Positions 52,736-63,468 of a stretch of DNA of 64,000 nt are shown here, one piece after another. The DNA comes from Cydia pomonella. Its lineage: Eukaryota; Arthropoda; Insecta; Lepidoptera; Tortricidae. Position numbers and translations under genes: made by a program. The notes under the pieces are model-generated. The model saw only the letters and a program-made list of their open reading frames with translations, was not told the origin of the DNA and ran no database searches. How positions within the stretch are numbered: the stretch's first letter is position 1; every line of letters begins with the position of its first letter. The DNA is taken from contig NC_084703.1 of assembly GCF_033807575.1 (NCBI RefSeq), positions 682,001-746,000 on the forward strand. Reading direction: 5' to 3'.

Positions 52736-52950
52736 TAAATAGGTGGCGCTACAATACCTAAAATGAGAAAAAATTCTAATCATAGACAGCGCACTTCACT
52801 CCGTCAATAACGCCTAGGTTCTTAGCTACTCTAGCGCTACTCTGGAGAGATTTGGAACTATAATTTATAGCTGACAGCTGGACACTTTTGCAACAGTTCT
52901 ACTATAAGAGATTTCACTCCTTCTAATCCCACACTTCATAGTTGGCACAA

Positions 52951-53928
52951 CTGCGCAGCGACGCCATTTTAAAAAGCGCTAACTATTAGACGCCGACGCT
53001 AGAAAGGGGTCTCTAAAAGTGTAATAAGTGTTTATCAAAAAAATAATTTTGGTTGAAGGACTTTTCTTTCTATTAGAATCTAATACTCATCGTGCCAATA
53101 CGGTTGTTTCCATCTACAAATCTTAGGGCAGAATTGTATCCCAATAAATTCTTTTGGATTATAAGAATATGTTAAACTACTCTTAGGGGACCTGTAATGA
53201 CCATATTTTTGTAAATATTGAATTTAAAATATCTTTTGGCGCACGTCACGTGACTGTACTCGAAACGTCATTGAAGATTCTGATGACGTCACAACTCTCG
53301 GATGGACACTGTTGACAGTTAGGCGATAACCAACAAATGACAAATGTCAGTTGACAGTTCGTATCTTCTACGTGTGTATGTAGTTATGTGTCAAACCGTA
53401 AACTGTGACGTCACACAATTTTCAAAGAGCGTTTTGGGCGCGAAAGCATCTGTCAAAATATATTTTGTTAATTTAACATATTGAAAGCCTTTTTTAGTAT
53501 AAAAGTTGAATTTTAGGGCCACTTTTAGTTAATATAGAACGTAATACAAGCGTTTCAAAAAATTGGAAACAACCCTATTCTAAATACTTACAACCCTAAA
53601 CACTGTTCGTTTGCTTTGTTTTATAATAGAGTTCCCATGGTTACCTCCTGTCTCCATCGTCAGATCAGCTTCATGCCGTCATAATATTTATACGAGTATA
53701 TATTAGGGTACCTAAAAATATTATTAATAAGTTTGAAATTCGCTTGCTCCAATAATTATAGGTACGAGTATATGGAGTGAGTGAACACTCTAAACTTATT
53801 TTTCTATCCTTAGAGCAGTCAGCAAAAAATAACAATTTGTAATAAGTCTTGCCTGGGGCAAAAAAACACTTGTGGCGAATCCTCATACCGTTTATCTGGC
53901 CCCGAGTAAAATAAACTATGTTTCTTTT
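52951..53928. other. unassigned stretch
   Basis: Weak inverted similarity between about 53220-53260 and 53420-53470 (TGACGTCAC words) hints at an old MITE. No gene supported. Confidence 0.35.
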
Positions 53929-54127
53929 AAGCTCTGATTTCCTAGGATAGCGGCGCTGTCATATAGCGGCCGTAATATTACGGACGCAAAAAGCATGTTC
54001 CTTCAATCAGCGCCCACTAGGGAACCGCGCCATTTTGTTTTGTTTAGACAACGTTATAGTGACGTCACTCAACCGCTGTATGACGGCCGCTATATGCCGA
54101 CACCGCTGTTCTAGGAAACTAGAGCTT
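53929..54127. mobile_element. MITE AAGCTCT..TTTCCTAG (199 bp)
   Basis: AAGCTCTGATTTCCTAGGAT and TTCTAGGAAACTAGAGCTT pair with minor differences, as do CATATAGCGGCCGT and ACGGCCGCTATATG. A single end-like AGCGGCCGCCATATGCACG occurs near 54658. Confidence 0.75.
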
Positions 54128-54149
54128 TACCCTACATGACTACTCATTT

Positions 54150-54200
54150 TGATAAGGGTTCCGTAGTCGACTAGGAAGTCCGCCTGTTGTTACCTACTCA
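54150..54200. mobile_element. H-element and LINE end fragments
   Basis: AAGGGTTCCGTAGTCGACTA (H terminus) runs into TCCGCCTGTTGTTACCTAC (LINE 3' UTR word). Confidence 0.5.
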
Positions 54201-55655
54201 TGTAAGTCCCGTCTTTGTTTGTAATAATGTTATGTGGCAAATGCCGACATTCCACAATTAGCAGTAACGTTTTGGTTTACTGCGACATAAACGTACATTG
54301 CTTGTCTCAGCAACGAACCTACGTGTATAAATAGATTAGGAACTACAATAAAGTGCGATTTGTTCACCTACCACTGGCCACGCCCTCACTCTGCCTGTCC
54401 TACGCTCCCGTCCACAAACCTATTTTCTACCTACATTTCAATATGAACTTTTCTCTAGAAGTGCACAATAAAGAATTATTCCCCTACCTTATTATTATTA
54501 AGCCCTCATTACGTTCAGGATTCTATAAGTAGAATCCTTCGCTCCGTTTGGAACTCAATGTACGCCCACGCCGTAAATATGGCATTTTGCCCCCACGACA
54601 CAATCAACTATTTGGCCAGTACAGTAGGTATTCTTAATTTTCGAGAGTCATGCTAGAGCGGCCGCCATATGCACGACAAGTACCTAAAAGTAACGATGTT
54701 GAGTTATTACCCTCTTACGTTTACCCCGATACGTGCCCCGAACGCTAACATTATACAGGGTGGCTTTGTTTTGTTTGACCTTTCTCCGGGGGCAAAAATA
54801 TCACGCCGTACATCCTTTACTATGATACTGACCCCGTGAAATTTGTTATATCATACTTTTTGGTGAATCATCTCTGCGGTCAGTCCCTCATGTTTATGAA
54901 ATGAAATTTATTCTTTTTCGCGATTTCGCGCTCGGCATGTCCTCTCCTTATGGCAGAGTGGAAAATATTTTGACGTGACCATGGCAACGGCGTGCAAGTA
55001 AAAGTTGCTATGTACTTAGCACTGGCATTTTGAACTTTTCCTGGCTTAGGCCAAAATTCCTAAATCGCCACCTTCCTAATTCGTCCACACTACCATTTTG
55101 ACCACTGTTCCAGATGGTCTACATTCCTTTTTTGAGCACATTTCCAAATCGTCAACATTTTATTATCCATTATCCTGACTGCCTTCTATAAATAAGAAAA
55201 CATCGGCACTATATTCATTGACTTTTTTGCATGGCTTTTTTTCAACAGAAAAGTTTTATTGGTTTGTCTTTTTGACCTACACCATTGCCAGCACTGTGAG
55301 CCATATACCTATATAGCCATAGACAAGATAGGAAAGTGACGATATAGGAATGTTGACGAATCAGTACAGTGGACCAATAATGACAAGTTAGGAAGGTGAC
55401 GCAATAGGATTGTGGTCGAAGCGTCTGAGATCTGTCAATCTCTTAAGCTGCATGTCATTGTTTAATAAATGTCTCTTTGTAATTACCATGTATATTGTGG
55501 AAATGAATAAAGTATTTATCTATCTAATAGACTGTGAGTCTGCCGCCGCGGGGTGAAGTAATTTCATCCGGGGCGGGGAGGAGCATGTCTGTTCTGTACG
55601 TTATTAGTGCTGCGTACATAACTTTGTTCACGAAGCACTTATATGATCACGTCGG
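54201..55655. other. unassigned stretch
   Basis: A mariner-like TACAGGGTGGCTTTG end near 54755 lacks a partner. Degenerate words (AAGTGACG, ATAGGAATGTTGACG and AGGTGACGCAATAGGATTGT) at 55335-55425 suggest an old tandem repeat. Confidence 0.35.
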
Positions 55656-55657
55656 TC

Positions 55658-55895
55658 TTTTTAGGGTTCCGTAGTCAACTAGGAACCTTTATAGTTTCTC
55701 CATGTCCGACTGTCCGGTCCGTCCGCGGCTTTGCTCCGTGATCGTTAGTGCTATAAAGCTGCAATCTGGCATGGATACATGAATTATGCATAGCGATAGA
55801 ACGGTAAAATAAAAAAAGTAGAAAAAACCTTTACCTGAATAGTGTGGAAGTTGGATAGGTCTTTCAAAATCAATAAGGGTGCCCAAAACCATTTT
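55658..55895 (-). mobile_element. H-element right part, reversed
   Basis: TTTTTAGGGTTCCGTAGTCA, CATGTCCGACTGTCCGG, then the reversed interior to GGGTGCCCAAAACC. The left part is absent. Confidence 0.65.
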
Positions 55896-56385
55896 CTGAT
55901 CAATTTAATATTTTCGGAAATAATCGCTCCGAAAGAAAAAAATATGTGTCGACGTGATAGTCATAGTCATATGCTTTCTTCTACAGTGTTTTTTTTAACT
56001 CCGTTATCTTCGGAGTATGGATAAGTCTATTTAAGGAAACTCAATGGCATAGTAGGGTTAATTTTTTTTCGTAAAAGCTCAATTCCACGAGACTGCAACG
56101 TCAGTTACCAATTCTTTTGAGTGTTCTTACATTAATTAAGCAAAGTTAAGTATCCACATATCTACCTGTGGGGCTACGCCAGACATACAGACACAAAAAA
56201 GTAATTAACAGCGTTGTTGTAACACTGATATTATATTTAAATATTTTAAATCCACCAAACAATTGAAAACTATGACATATCAATAACATTTCTAATATTG
56301 ATCGTTCGAGATATGTAGTAGCAAATGCGTTGCGTTTAGTAGCAAATGTATAAAGTCATACAAAACACTAATCAATATGTAAAAA
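55896..56385. other. no feature seen
   Basis: Unassigned. Confidence 0.4.
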
Positions 56386-57077
56386 TCGGCCAAGAGCATG
56401 TCGGGCCACGCTCAGTGTAGGGTTCCGTAGTTACTCTTCCGTCACAATAAGCTAAACTTGAGCTTAAAGTATAGTAAATTGTTAACCAAGGGATGAAACG
56501 GTGCCTTCCACCCGAGTTAAACAAATAGGCAAATTTGCATAATCAGTATCAGTACCTAATGAAAGTAAGTCTTTTTACTATGAAGGGGAAACTTTTTGCG
56601 ATAACTCAAAAACAGCTAAACTGATCATGTCCGCTATAGTTTTCATTTAATTTATTTCTTAAGCTCTACGTCCACGATTTTTTTCATATTTTTTGGACCT
56701 ATGGTTCAAAAGTTAGAGGGGGAAGGACACATTTTTTTTTCTTTCGTAGCGATTATCTGTGAATATATTCACTTTATCGAAACATGTTTGTTGAAGACCC
56801 CTATTAGTTTTGAAAGACCTTTCCAACGATACCCCACACTGCAGGGCTGAAGCAAAAAAAAAATTCACCCCCAATTTAGGTGTAGGGGAGGTACCCTAAA
56901 AAAATTAAATTTTTAGATTTTATTGTACGACTTTGTCAGTTTTATTGTTTTATATATCCATGCCAAATTTCAAGTTTCTAGCACTAACGACCACGGAGCA
57001 AAAGCCTCGGACAGACAGACAGACAGACGGACATGGCGAAACTATAAGGGTTCCTAGTTGACTACGGAACCCTAAAA
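56386..57077 (+). mobile_element. H element, copy 2
   Basis: CGGCCAAGAGCATGTCGGGC to AACTATAAGGGTTCCTAGTT plus ACTACGGAACCCTAAAAA, with a GACA run at about 57009-57027. Near-identical to 6857-7556 over most of its length. Confidence 0.85.
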
Positions 57078-57290
57078 AGGACAAGTGCACAAGCCCGTAG
57101 GGTCCTTCTCAGATAAAAATAAATCATTGATTATCTCCAAAATGGAAGTAATTAGATTACCGTTTATTTTTAGAAAGTTACTTAATTTGAGCTCAGGAAT
57201 GCACCCTTGAAATCAACGCACTTAAAAAAAACAACGTTGTATAAATATCTTCTGCCGCTGTTCTGTGCCCAATCCACTGACTGCGCTGCG
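57078..57290. other. unassigned spacer
   Basis: Contains the TCAGGAATGCACCCTTGAAA word shared with 29783-29802. Confidence 0.4.
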
Positions 57291-57873
57291 CACGGCCACA
57301 TACTCAGCACAGCGCCACCTAGCGGGTGATTCGACAACTAACATAAATCCTCCTCATACTTACCGCTAGTTTATGTGTCCTGGGTGCCGGCTCGTCGGAT
57401 GCCGGCGTGGTGAGGTGCAAGCACCTTGGCCACGGCCACATGCTCGGCACAGCGCCACCTAGCGGATGATTCAAAAACCAAATTAAACTCTGCTCATACT
57501 GACAGCTAGTTTGTGTTTCCTGGATGACGGCTCGTCGGCTGCCGGCGTGGTGAGATGCAACCGCCTTGCCCACGGCCACATGCTCAGCACAGCGCCATCT
57601 AGCGGGTGATTCGACAACTAAAGTATACTCTAATCATACTGACCGCTAGTTTATGTTTCCTGGGTGCCGGCTCGTCGGCTGCCGGCGTGGTGAGGTGCAA
57701 CCGCCTTGCCCACGGCCACATGCTCAGCACAGCGCCATCTAGCGGGTGATTCGACAACTAAAGTATACTCTAATCATACTGACCGCTAGTTTATGTTTCC
57801 TGGGTGCCGGCTCGTCGGCTGCCGGCGTGGTGAGGTGCAACCGCCTTGCCCAAGACCACATGCTCAGCACAGG
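57291..57873. repeat. satellite block, four 140-bp units
   Basis: The unit start CACGGCCACA falls at 57291, 57431, 57571 and 57711, exactly 140 bp apart, with a fifth partial start at 57851. Units contain CAGCGCCATCTAGCGG, TGACCGCTAGTTTATGTTTC and GGCTCGTCGGCTGCCGGCG. Units 3 and 4 appear identical, while units 1 and 2 differ at several sites. It is a locally amplified minisatellite or satellite seed. The minus-strand frame 57319-57579 is a by-product. Confidence 0.92.
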
Positions 57874-58105
57874 CTACCCTGGAATTAAAACCATACATAA
57901 CTTTAGCTAAAGGTGAAGGGGATCTTAGCGGAGCGGAGAAGAGATGTGGATGCTATTGGTTGAAATTGATTCCCGCATGTCTCTGCTCACCTCCTCAGCG
58001 AAAAGGCGGCCTTGAAGGGAAGGTATAGAGACAGGCAAAATAGAAGCAAAGAGAATTTGAAATAGAGGTGTATTGTCAAAGAAAACTTTGTAGCCACATA
58101 AATTT

Positions 58106-58229
58106 ACTGCCATCTTTCGACACATGATTAAAACTTTTAGAACGCCATTTGAATTTGATCCTTTTTCTTCCAATGACCACATATCAGTGAAAGAAAAAGG
58201 ATCGAAGTCAAATGGCGTTCTAAAAGTTT
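58106..58229. mobile_element. compact foldback of the 33928-34396 arm family
   Basis: AAAACTTTTAGAACGCCATT with TTTGAATTTGATCCTTTTTC, and inverted GAAAAAGGATCGAAGTCAAA with TGGCGTTCTAAAAGTTT. The loop is about 15-20 bases. Confidence 0.8.
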
Positions 58230-58445
58230 AAGTGCGGTCTCCACGTGAACGGGATCCTGGCCATGTTGTCCTCTGGTCTTCAGAGGGTGTCCGTCGCTCC
58301 AACTCAGTCCGGCTGCCCGCAGCTTGGCCGACGGCGAGCTGCCACGTACGCACCGGCTGACCCCATCGCCTGCTCCCGTGCGGTCCAAGTGAACGCGTTC
58401 TTGGCCGTGTCGTTCTCTGGTCTTCGAACGGTGGGCCCTATCCAC
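58230..58445. repeat. GC-rich diverged tandem duplication
   Basis: CACGTGAACGGGATCCTGGC..CTCTGGTCTTCAGAGGGTG recurs about 145 bases on as CAAGTGAACGCGTTCTTGGC..CTCTGGTCTTCGAACGGTG. Frames on both strands are open but without recognised motifs. It could be a LINE or gag-like relic. Confidence 0.4.
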
Positions 58446-59105
58446 TTCCTAACCATTTTCCGTAGTAAAATCACTCAATTCATCATCTGAATTAAAGTTC
58501 GATTAGTTTAAATGTGTATTGTTAAATTTTATGTAGAATTGCAGCAACCAGTCAAATATTTACTTCAGAAATATTTGGCGTTTTTACTGAATAATTCGAC
58601 AGAATACGAAGATTGAAAAAAATGCTGAATGTACCGAATGCCGAATATTCGGTGGATCTCTATTTGAGACTTGTATAACATTACAAATAACATTGTCAAA
58701 AACATCTGACTAAGCGTGGTTTTTGTATCCCGATACTAATGATAGTATATTAGCAGGGGATAGATTTAAGGGCACTTTTTGCTGTTGCTAAGTGTGCTAG
58801 CAGTTATTATGTAATAAAATAAAGAAAATAACTATTATTTATGATCACCATGCTTATTTCGCATTCTTTAACATTTTGTTAATTTTGTTTACACAGGAAA
58901 TTATCAATAAAATAGGTAAATATATATTTCATTTTCCTTTATACAATTTAACAGTGAAAATTAAACCTTGCCGCTTAAGATCCTTATGTAACAACATTTA
59001 CGTTATTTATAGCTCTAGCCACCCAGAGACCTATAAAAAGGCCTCCTATTCCAATGTATTTGTGTGGTGTAATATGTAAAAATATTATAAATAAATGAGT
59101 ATGAA
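58446..59105. other. unassigned stretch
   Basis: CACCCAGAGACCTATAAAAA (about 59019-59038) recurs near 38081. No gene supported. Confidence 0.4.
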
Positions 59106-59109
59106 GACG

Positions 59110-59465
59110 GAAGTGGAGGGCCCGCACGTAATCACCTTTTCATACAAATATATTATATAGTCTGGATATTAACATTTATTGAAAATATTTTGACACAATT
59201 TGTTGTATATTTACTACCTACCACAGCTATGCCCCAACGCTTTTTTTTCGAATTTTTAATTATTATAAGAGTTAGGAGCATTTAAAAAATTGTTCTGATT
59301 TTCGCTCTCAATTTATACAATATTCAAAAATCTATAAAAGTCATAACCACTAAACGTAGAGGTATGGTTAATACATCAAATAATGTATAAATATTTTCCA
59401 TAATGTCAATATCCAAAGAGGAAAATGGGGACAACTTTTGTATGGAGAAGCGGCCGTCCCCTTTC
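59110..59465. mobile_element. F foldback element, copy 2
   Basis: The left arm (GATATTAACATTTATTGAAA, CACAGCTATGCCCC) and right arm (ATAATGTCAATATCCAAAGA, GTATGGAGAAGCGGCCGTCC) are diverged inverted copies. It is about 350 bp and non-coding. Confidence 0.65.
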
Positions 59466-59647
59466 CTCTTAACTATGACAACTCAAAATTGCAAAAGACA
59501 AGGGCAATTTATATTAAAAATAAGAATGAGAAACTATTTATTGCCACAAAAAATACGGTGTTCGATACAAAATATATAAAAATAAAATTAACAATTATAT
59601 ATGTATGATAAAACATTTTTAATATACTGATCGTGTGTTGTTATAGT

Positions 59648-59996
59648 GGACCCGGGTATGTCCTTAAACTACGTCCAAAAGAGAGGTATGGGCATTGTGA
59701 ATGTCATCTCGCTTTGTGTGGTAGGGCACAGCACAGCGGATGTCATTCCCGGTCTAGAACAGAGCCCAACTGGGGAAGTACCTCCACCTTACAGAAAACC
59801 GCAGCCAAATAACACTAGACCCTACTCATAGTATTATGTTCCTGCCGGTGAGTAAGGTTGCCAGAGTTCAATCAGGGTGCAAAGTTTTTGGGTTGGCAAC
59901 GCGCATGTAACTCCTCTGGCTAAGCTGCAGTAACCGCTTACCACCAGGCGGGCCAGGACGGGATGCTTGTTTGTCACCGACGTAGTATAAAAAACT
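59648..59996 (+). mobile_element. SINE-A copy 6, full length
   Basis: GGACCCGGGTATGTCC to GTTTGTCACCGACGTAGTAT with an A tail. CACAGCACAGCGG subfamily. The 3' domain is partly rearranged (CTCTGGCTAAGCTGCAGTAA). Confidence 0.85.
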
Positions 59997-60045
59997 GATT
60001 AAAGGAACGGACTCAGCATAAGCTACGCCATTTTATTACAAGCTT

Positions 60046-60345
60046 TTATTTACTTTCACCTGACCGTTGTCTGTTTGTAATCAAATCTTGCAAGTTAAAT
60101 TTGATCCAACTTCCCGGTTTTCGATTGAGCTGAAAATCTGCATACATATGTAAGTCGGGTGACAATGCAATATTATGGTACCATCGAGCTGATCTGATGA
60201 TGGAGACAAGAGGTGGACATAGGAACTCTGTGATAAAACAACGCAACCTAATTGTGATTGGGGTTTTTAGAATTGGCTCGATGAGTATTAGTTGCCTGTG
60301 GAAAGAAAAGTACAGTCAGCGATAAAAGCTTGTAACAAAAATGAA
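60046..60345 (-). repeat. dispersed repeat, CGACTTACATATGTGTGC type, inverted copy
   Basis: GAAAATCTGCATACATATGT, AAGTCGGGTGACAATG and AAAGTACAGTCAGCGA. Reverse of 24005-24250, diverged. Confidence 0.6.
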
Positions 60346-60489
60346 ATTTTTGCCAAAAACTTTTAGGATATGACCTCGAAGCGTGAACTTTCAGTCCCCC
60401 CTTCACAGAACCACATTGATGTATGTGGGTTTTGATTCGTGTGCGGCTAGTAGTTTCTGCAGATGAGTGTACCGTATTATTATCTATTC

Positions 60490-60705
60490 CCCCTATAGGG
60501 AGCGAGCATGAACTGTAGGAGGCAGCACAGGAGCTGTCAGATTTTTGGCGCGAGGCGTAAATGTGATGTTTATTGTTCCGATGTAGCCCACAAGATGGCA
60601 GAACCTACTATGCACAAGAAAACACTTGACGTGTAAATGTGCATGTTTATGGTTCCGATTCAGGCCACAAGATGGCAGACCCTCCAACGCGCACGGTCCC
60701 TATCG
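60490..60705 (-). repeat. dispersed repeat, TCTGCCATCTTGTGG type, inverted copy
   Basis: The reverse complement matches 19552-19748 closely, including both CCACAAGATGGCAGA words. Confidence 0.7.
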
Positions 60706-60845
60706 GTACACACGCCGCTGGGCGCGGCGCCATTAACCGATGAGCAATAACGTCATACTAATTTGATTACTTCACTTGTTTACTGAGTGACCATGAACTT
60801 ACCAAACGTACACCTATTTAATTGACTTGAAAAAGATCCGAAATA

Positions 60846-61435
60846 AAACCGGCCAGGAGCATGTCGGGCCACGCTCAGTGTAGGGTTCCGTAGTTTTTTT
60901 TTTTTTTTTTTATTTAAATACACAATAAGAAATACACAGAATAATTCTTTTTACATATTTTTTCGCCAAACTGCTTGACAGTTTGTTGGCGAACGGTAGC
61001 ACTCAACATTCTTCCTTAATCTACTGTGTAAGGTACAGTTACTCTTCCGTCACAATAAGCTAAACTGGAGCTTAAAGTATAGTAAATTGTTAACCAAGGG
61101 ATGAAACGGTACCTTTCACCCGAGTTAAACAAATAGGCAAATTTGCATAATCAGTACCTAATTAAAGTAAGTCTTATTACTATGAAGGGGAAACTTTTTG
61201 CGATAACTCAAAAACAGCTTAACTGATCATGTCCGCTATAGTTTTCATTTAATGTATTTCTTAAGTTCTACTTCCACGATTTTTCATATTTTTTGGACGT
61301 ATGGTTCAAAAGTTAGAGGGGGGAAAATTTTTTTTTTCTTTCGGTGCGATTATCTCCGAATGTATTCACTTTATCAAAAATGTTTGTTGAAGACCCCAAT
61401 TAGTTTTGACAGACCTTTCCAACGACACGTGTTGC
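60846..61435 (+). mobile_element. H element, copy 3, interrupted and 3'-truncated
   Basis: The left end CCGGCCAGGAGCATGTCGGG and GTAGGGTTCCGTAGTT is interrupted at about 60895 by a T-run-led insert to about 61036 and resumes at GTTACTCTTCCGTCACAATA. The right end is lost at about 61435, where an E element begins. Confidence 0.8.
60895..61036 (-). mobile_element. short retroposon insert with reversed A tail
   Basis: A run of about 17 T residues (reversed A tail), then AATACACAATAAGAAATACA and TTGGCGAACGGTAGCACTCA. AGTT or GTT is present at both junctions, consistent with a short target duplication. Confidence 0.6.
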
Positions 61436-61585
61436 GAATCGACACGTGTTGCGAATTACCTATTCGCACATGTATCGTACAACGTTTTACAGTACATATG
61501 GCCCTTTAAATGTTCGACACAGTAACGTAATATGCTAATTTTCGCACTAGTGCGGTAAAGTAGTGTCATATGTACTGTAAAGATT
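61436..61585. mobile_element. E element end with short hairpin
   Basis: CGACACGTGTTGCGAAT is present twice in tandem (61440-61456 region), then TATTCGCACATGTATCGTAC. TTTACAGTACATATG (about 61487) pairs with CATATGTACTGTAAA (to about 61581), a hairpin of about 95 bp. Confidence 0.6.
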
Positions 61586-61785
61586 ATTAAAAGTCAAGGG
61601 GGCCAGAGGGCATTTGTAAGTCACGAAATAGTGTTAGTCATAAAAATAATGTCGTTGTGCGGACACGACCTTTGGCGTAATTACTCGAAGTGGTAAAGAT
61701 GAGGCTTCCTTGATGATTAAGTGGTACTCCTACACGCTGCGACCCAAGAAGGCCGGGATGCGGCATTATACACTTTTAATCAATA

Positions 61786-62038
61786 AATAAAAAATATTAT
61801 AGGACATTATTACACAAATTGACTAAGTCCCACAGTAAGCTCAATAAGGCTTGTGTTGAGGGTACTTAGACAACGATATATATAATATATAGATACATAA
61901 ATACATAGAAAACACCCATGACTCAGGAACAAATATCCATGCTCATCACACGAATAAATGCCCTTACCAGGATTTGAGCCCGGGACCATCGGCTTCATAG
62001 GCAGGGTCACTACCCACGAGGCCAGACCGGTCGTCAAA
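61786..62038 (-). mobile_element. SINE-B, full length
   Basis: The minus strand reads GACCGGTCTGGCCTCGTGGG (A box), CCCGGGCTCAAATCCTGG (B box), the standard body and tail to AAAAATATTATAGGACA. Confidence 0.88.
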
Positions 62039-63149
62039 CTTTTGTACACTTAATTGTCTCTGCCAACTCAAAATGATGTATTTATGTCAGCGGAAAGAGG
62101 CGATGGAAGTCAAGCAATAAGACGTGAATGCCAAAAGTATTAAATTTTATCTTTTAATAAAACCGGTCAAGTGCAAGTTCATTTAACTTGCGCAACCAGA
62201 GTTCCGTACAAACTATGCAGAAAAGAATTTTGACCAGATGTATACTAAGTATAATTGTGTACCATCAGCCGAAAAAATGCACGAGGACTTTATCAATTCA
62301 TTCATAATTTCTCTTTGCGTTTTCGCAGTTCACTGTACAGCGCCATCTCTCGGGAAATTGCCTAACTGATTTGCGCGACCTGTAAGTAAGTTGGTTTTAA
62401 CAAGGATAATTCTTTATCATGTGAACTGATTTCAATAATTTTTGTTTCATTAGAAAGAAGATGTTTTAGTGTATTCTCATAGAAATTTAAAGTATAATAA
62501 ACACCCGTAAAAGGAGGTTTAAATGCAAAATTTTTTTTGATCATTAAAACATAAATTTATCAAGATAGAGGTGTGTTTATATTTTTTCAGTTATATTTAT
62601 AATAATGTTAATGTTATGTAAATTCATAATTTTCAATCAAGAAGATCATGAACAAGATCAGTAAGTAATAAAAATGTACGCGAGAGAGCATAATTTGAGA
62701 AATCTATTAATATACGGACTATGAGAGGGTGAAAAACAAACCGCATCCAAATATTCCCAACTCCAAGTAACCAACGTGTTCATCCCCGTGCCTTTTTCAT
62801 CTCACACTCCTGCTACAGCAATTGAGCCTTACTGCCTTCATAACTAAGTCTACATTACAGCAAGCGAGTCCTCGAGTCGCAGCAATGTGAACCGTCTGTC
62901 TATACGACAAGGTCTATTTTACTTCCACAGGAGCCTATAGTAGAAGCAAACCAAACTGACGACCGTGGTCGTAAAACTTCTCATTCACACTCGCGTGGTC
63001 GTAGGTAGGATGAGAGAGATAGTGATATGACCCGGTCATCAATTCGGGTTGCGTGTACTATAGTTGACTTGGGATGTGATCTTTCCTGCCTTGGTGGTCG
63101 AGATTACTGAAGCAGGGGTGAAGTAAACTAATTTACTCGGGGTCATATG
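62039..63149. other. unassigned stretch
   Basis: No gene or defined repeat supported. GACCGTGGTCGT and CGCGTGGTCG words recur around 62960-63005. Confidence 0.35.
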
Positions 63150-63301
63150 TACAGTCAATCAATTTGATTCCTAGGCCACTATAGAACCATGTCATAATGA
63201 CTTCTACGACAGTGCTTATTGAGTGATGCGTGTCAAGTATCTAGTAGTTAAAGCGACAAGGTTCTATAGTGGCCTATTAGGATTCAAATTGGTTGACTGT
63301 A
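63150..63301. mobile_element. TACAGTC-type MITE (152 bp)
   Basis: TACAGTCAATCAATTTGATT and AATTGGTTGACTGTA pair, as do GGCCACTATAGAACC and GGTTCTATAGTGGCC. Confidence 0.85.
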
Positions 63302-63468
63302 CGTAGTCACGGGGGGTGACGGGTGATAGTTTTGACGTTTTCAAATGGTTGGATAAAAGACATATTGGAGAGACTCACCCTCAAATCGACACAGAACGCT
63401 TTCTCGTTCAATTATTAGTTTAATTAAACTTCCTCGTCAATAATTACTTGAAAATTCTGATATTAAGA

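Larger units (their letters stand above)
52038..52950 (-). repeat. C repeat split by a LINE 3' end with 7-bp duplication
   Basis: The two parts (52038-52097, 52736-52950) carry the C-repeat words ACCAAAAAGTGTC and AGGTGGCGCTACAATACCTA. TAAATAG is present at both junctions (52091-52097, 52736-52742). Confidence 0.8.

Noticed and set aside
57319..57579. 86-codon minus-strand frame
   Set aside because: Lies within the 140-bp satellite and repeats with its period.
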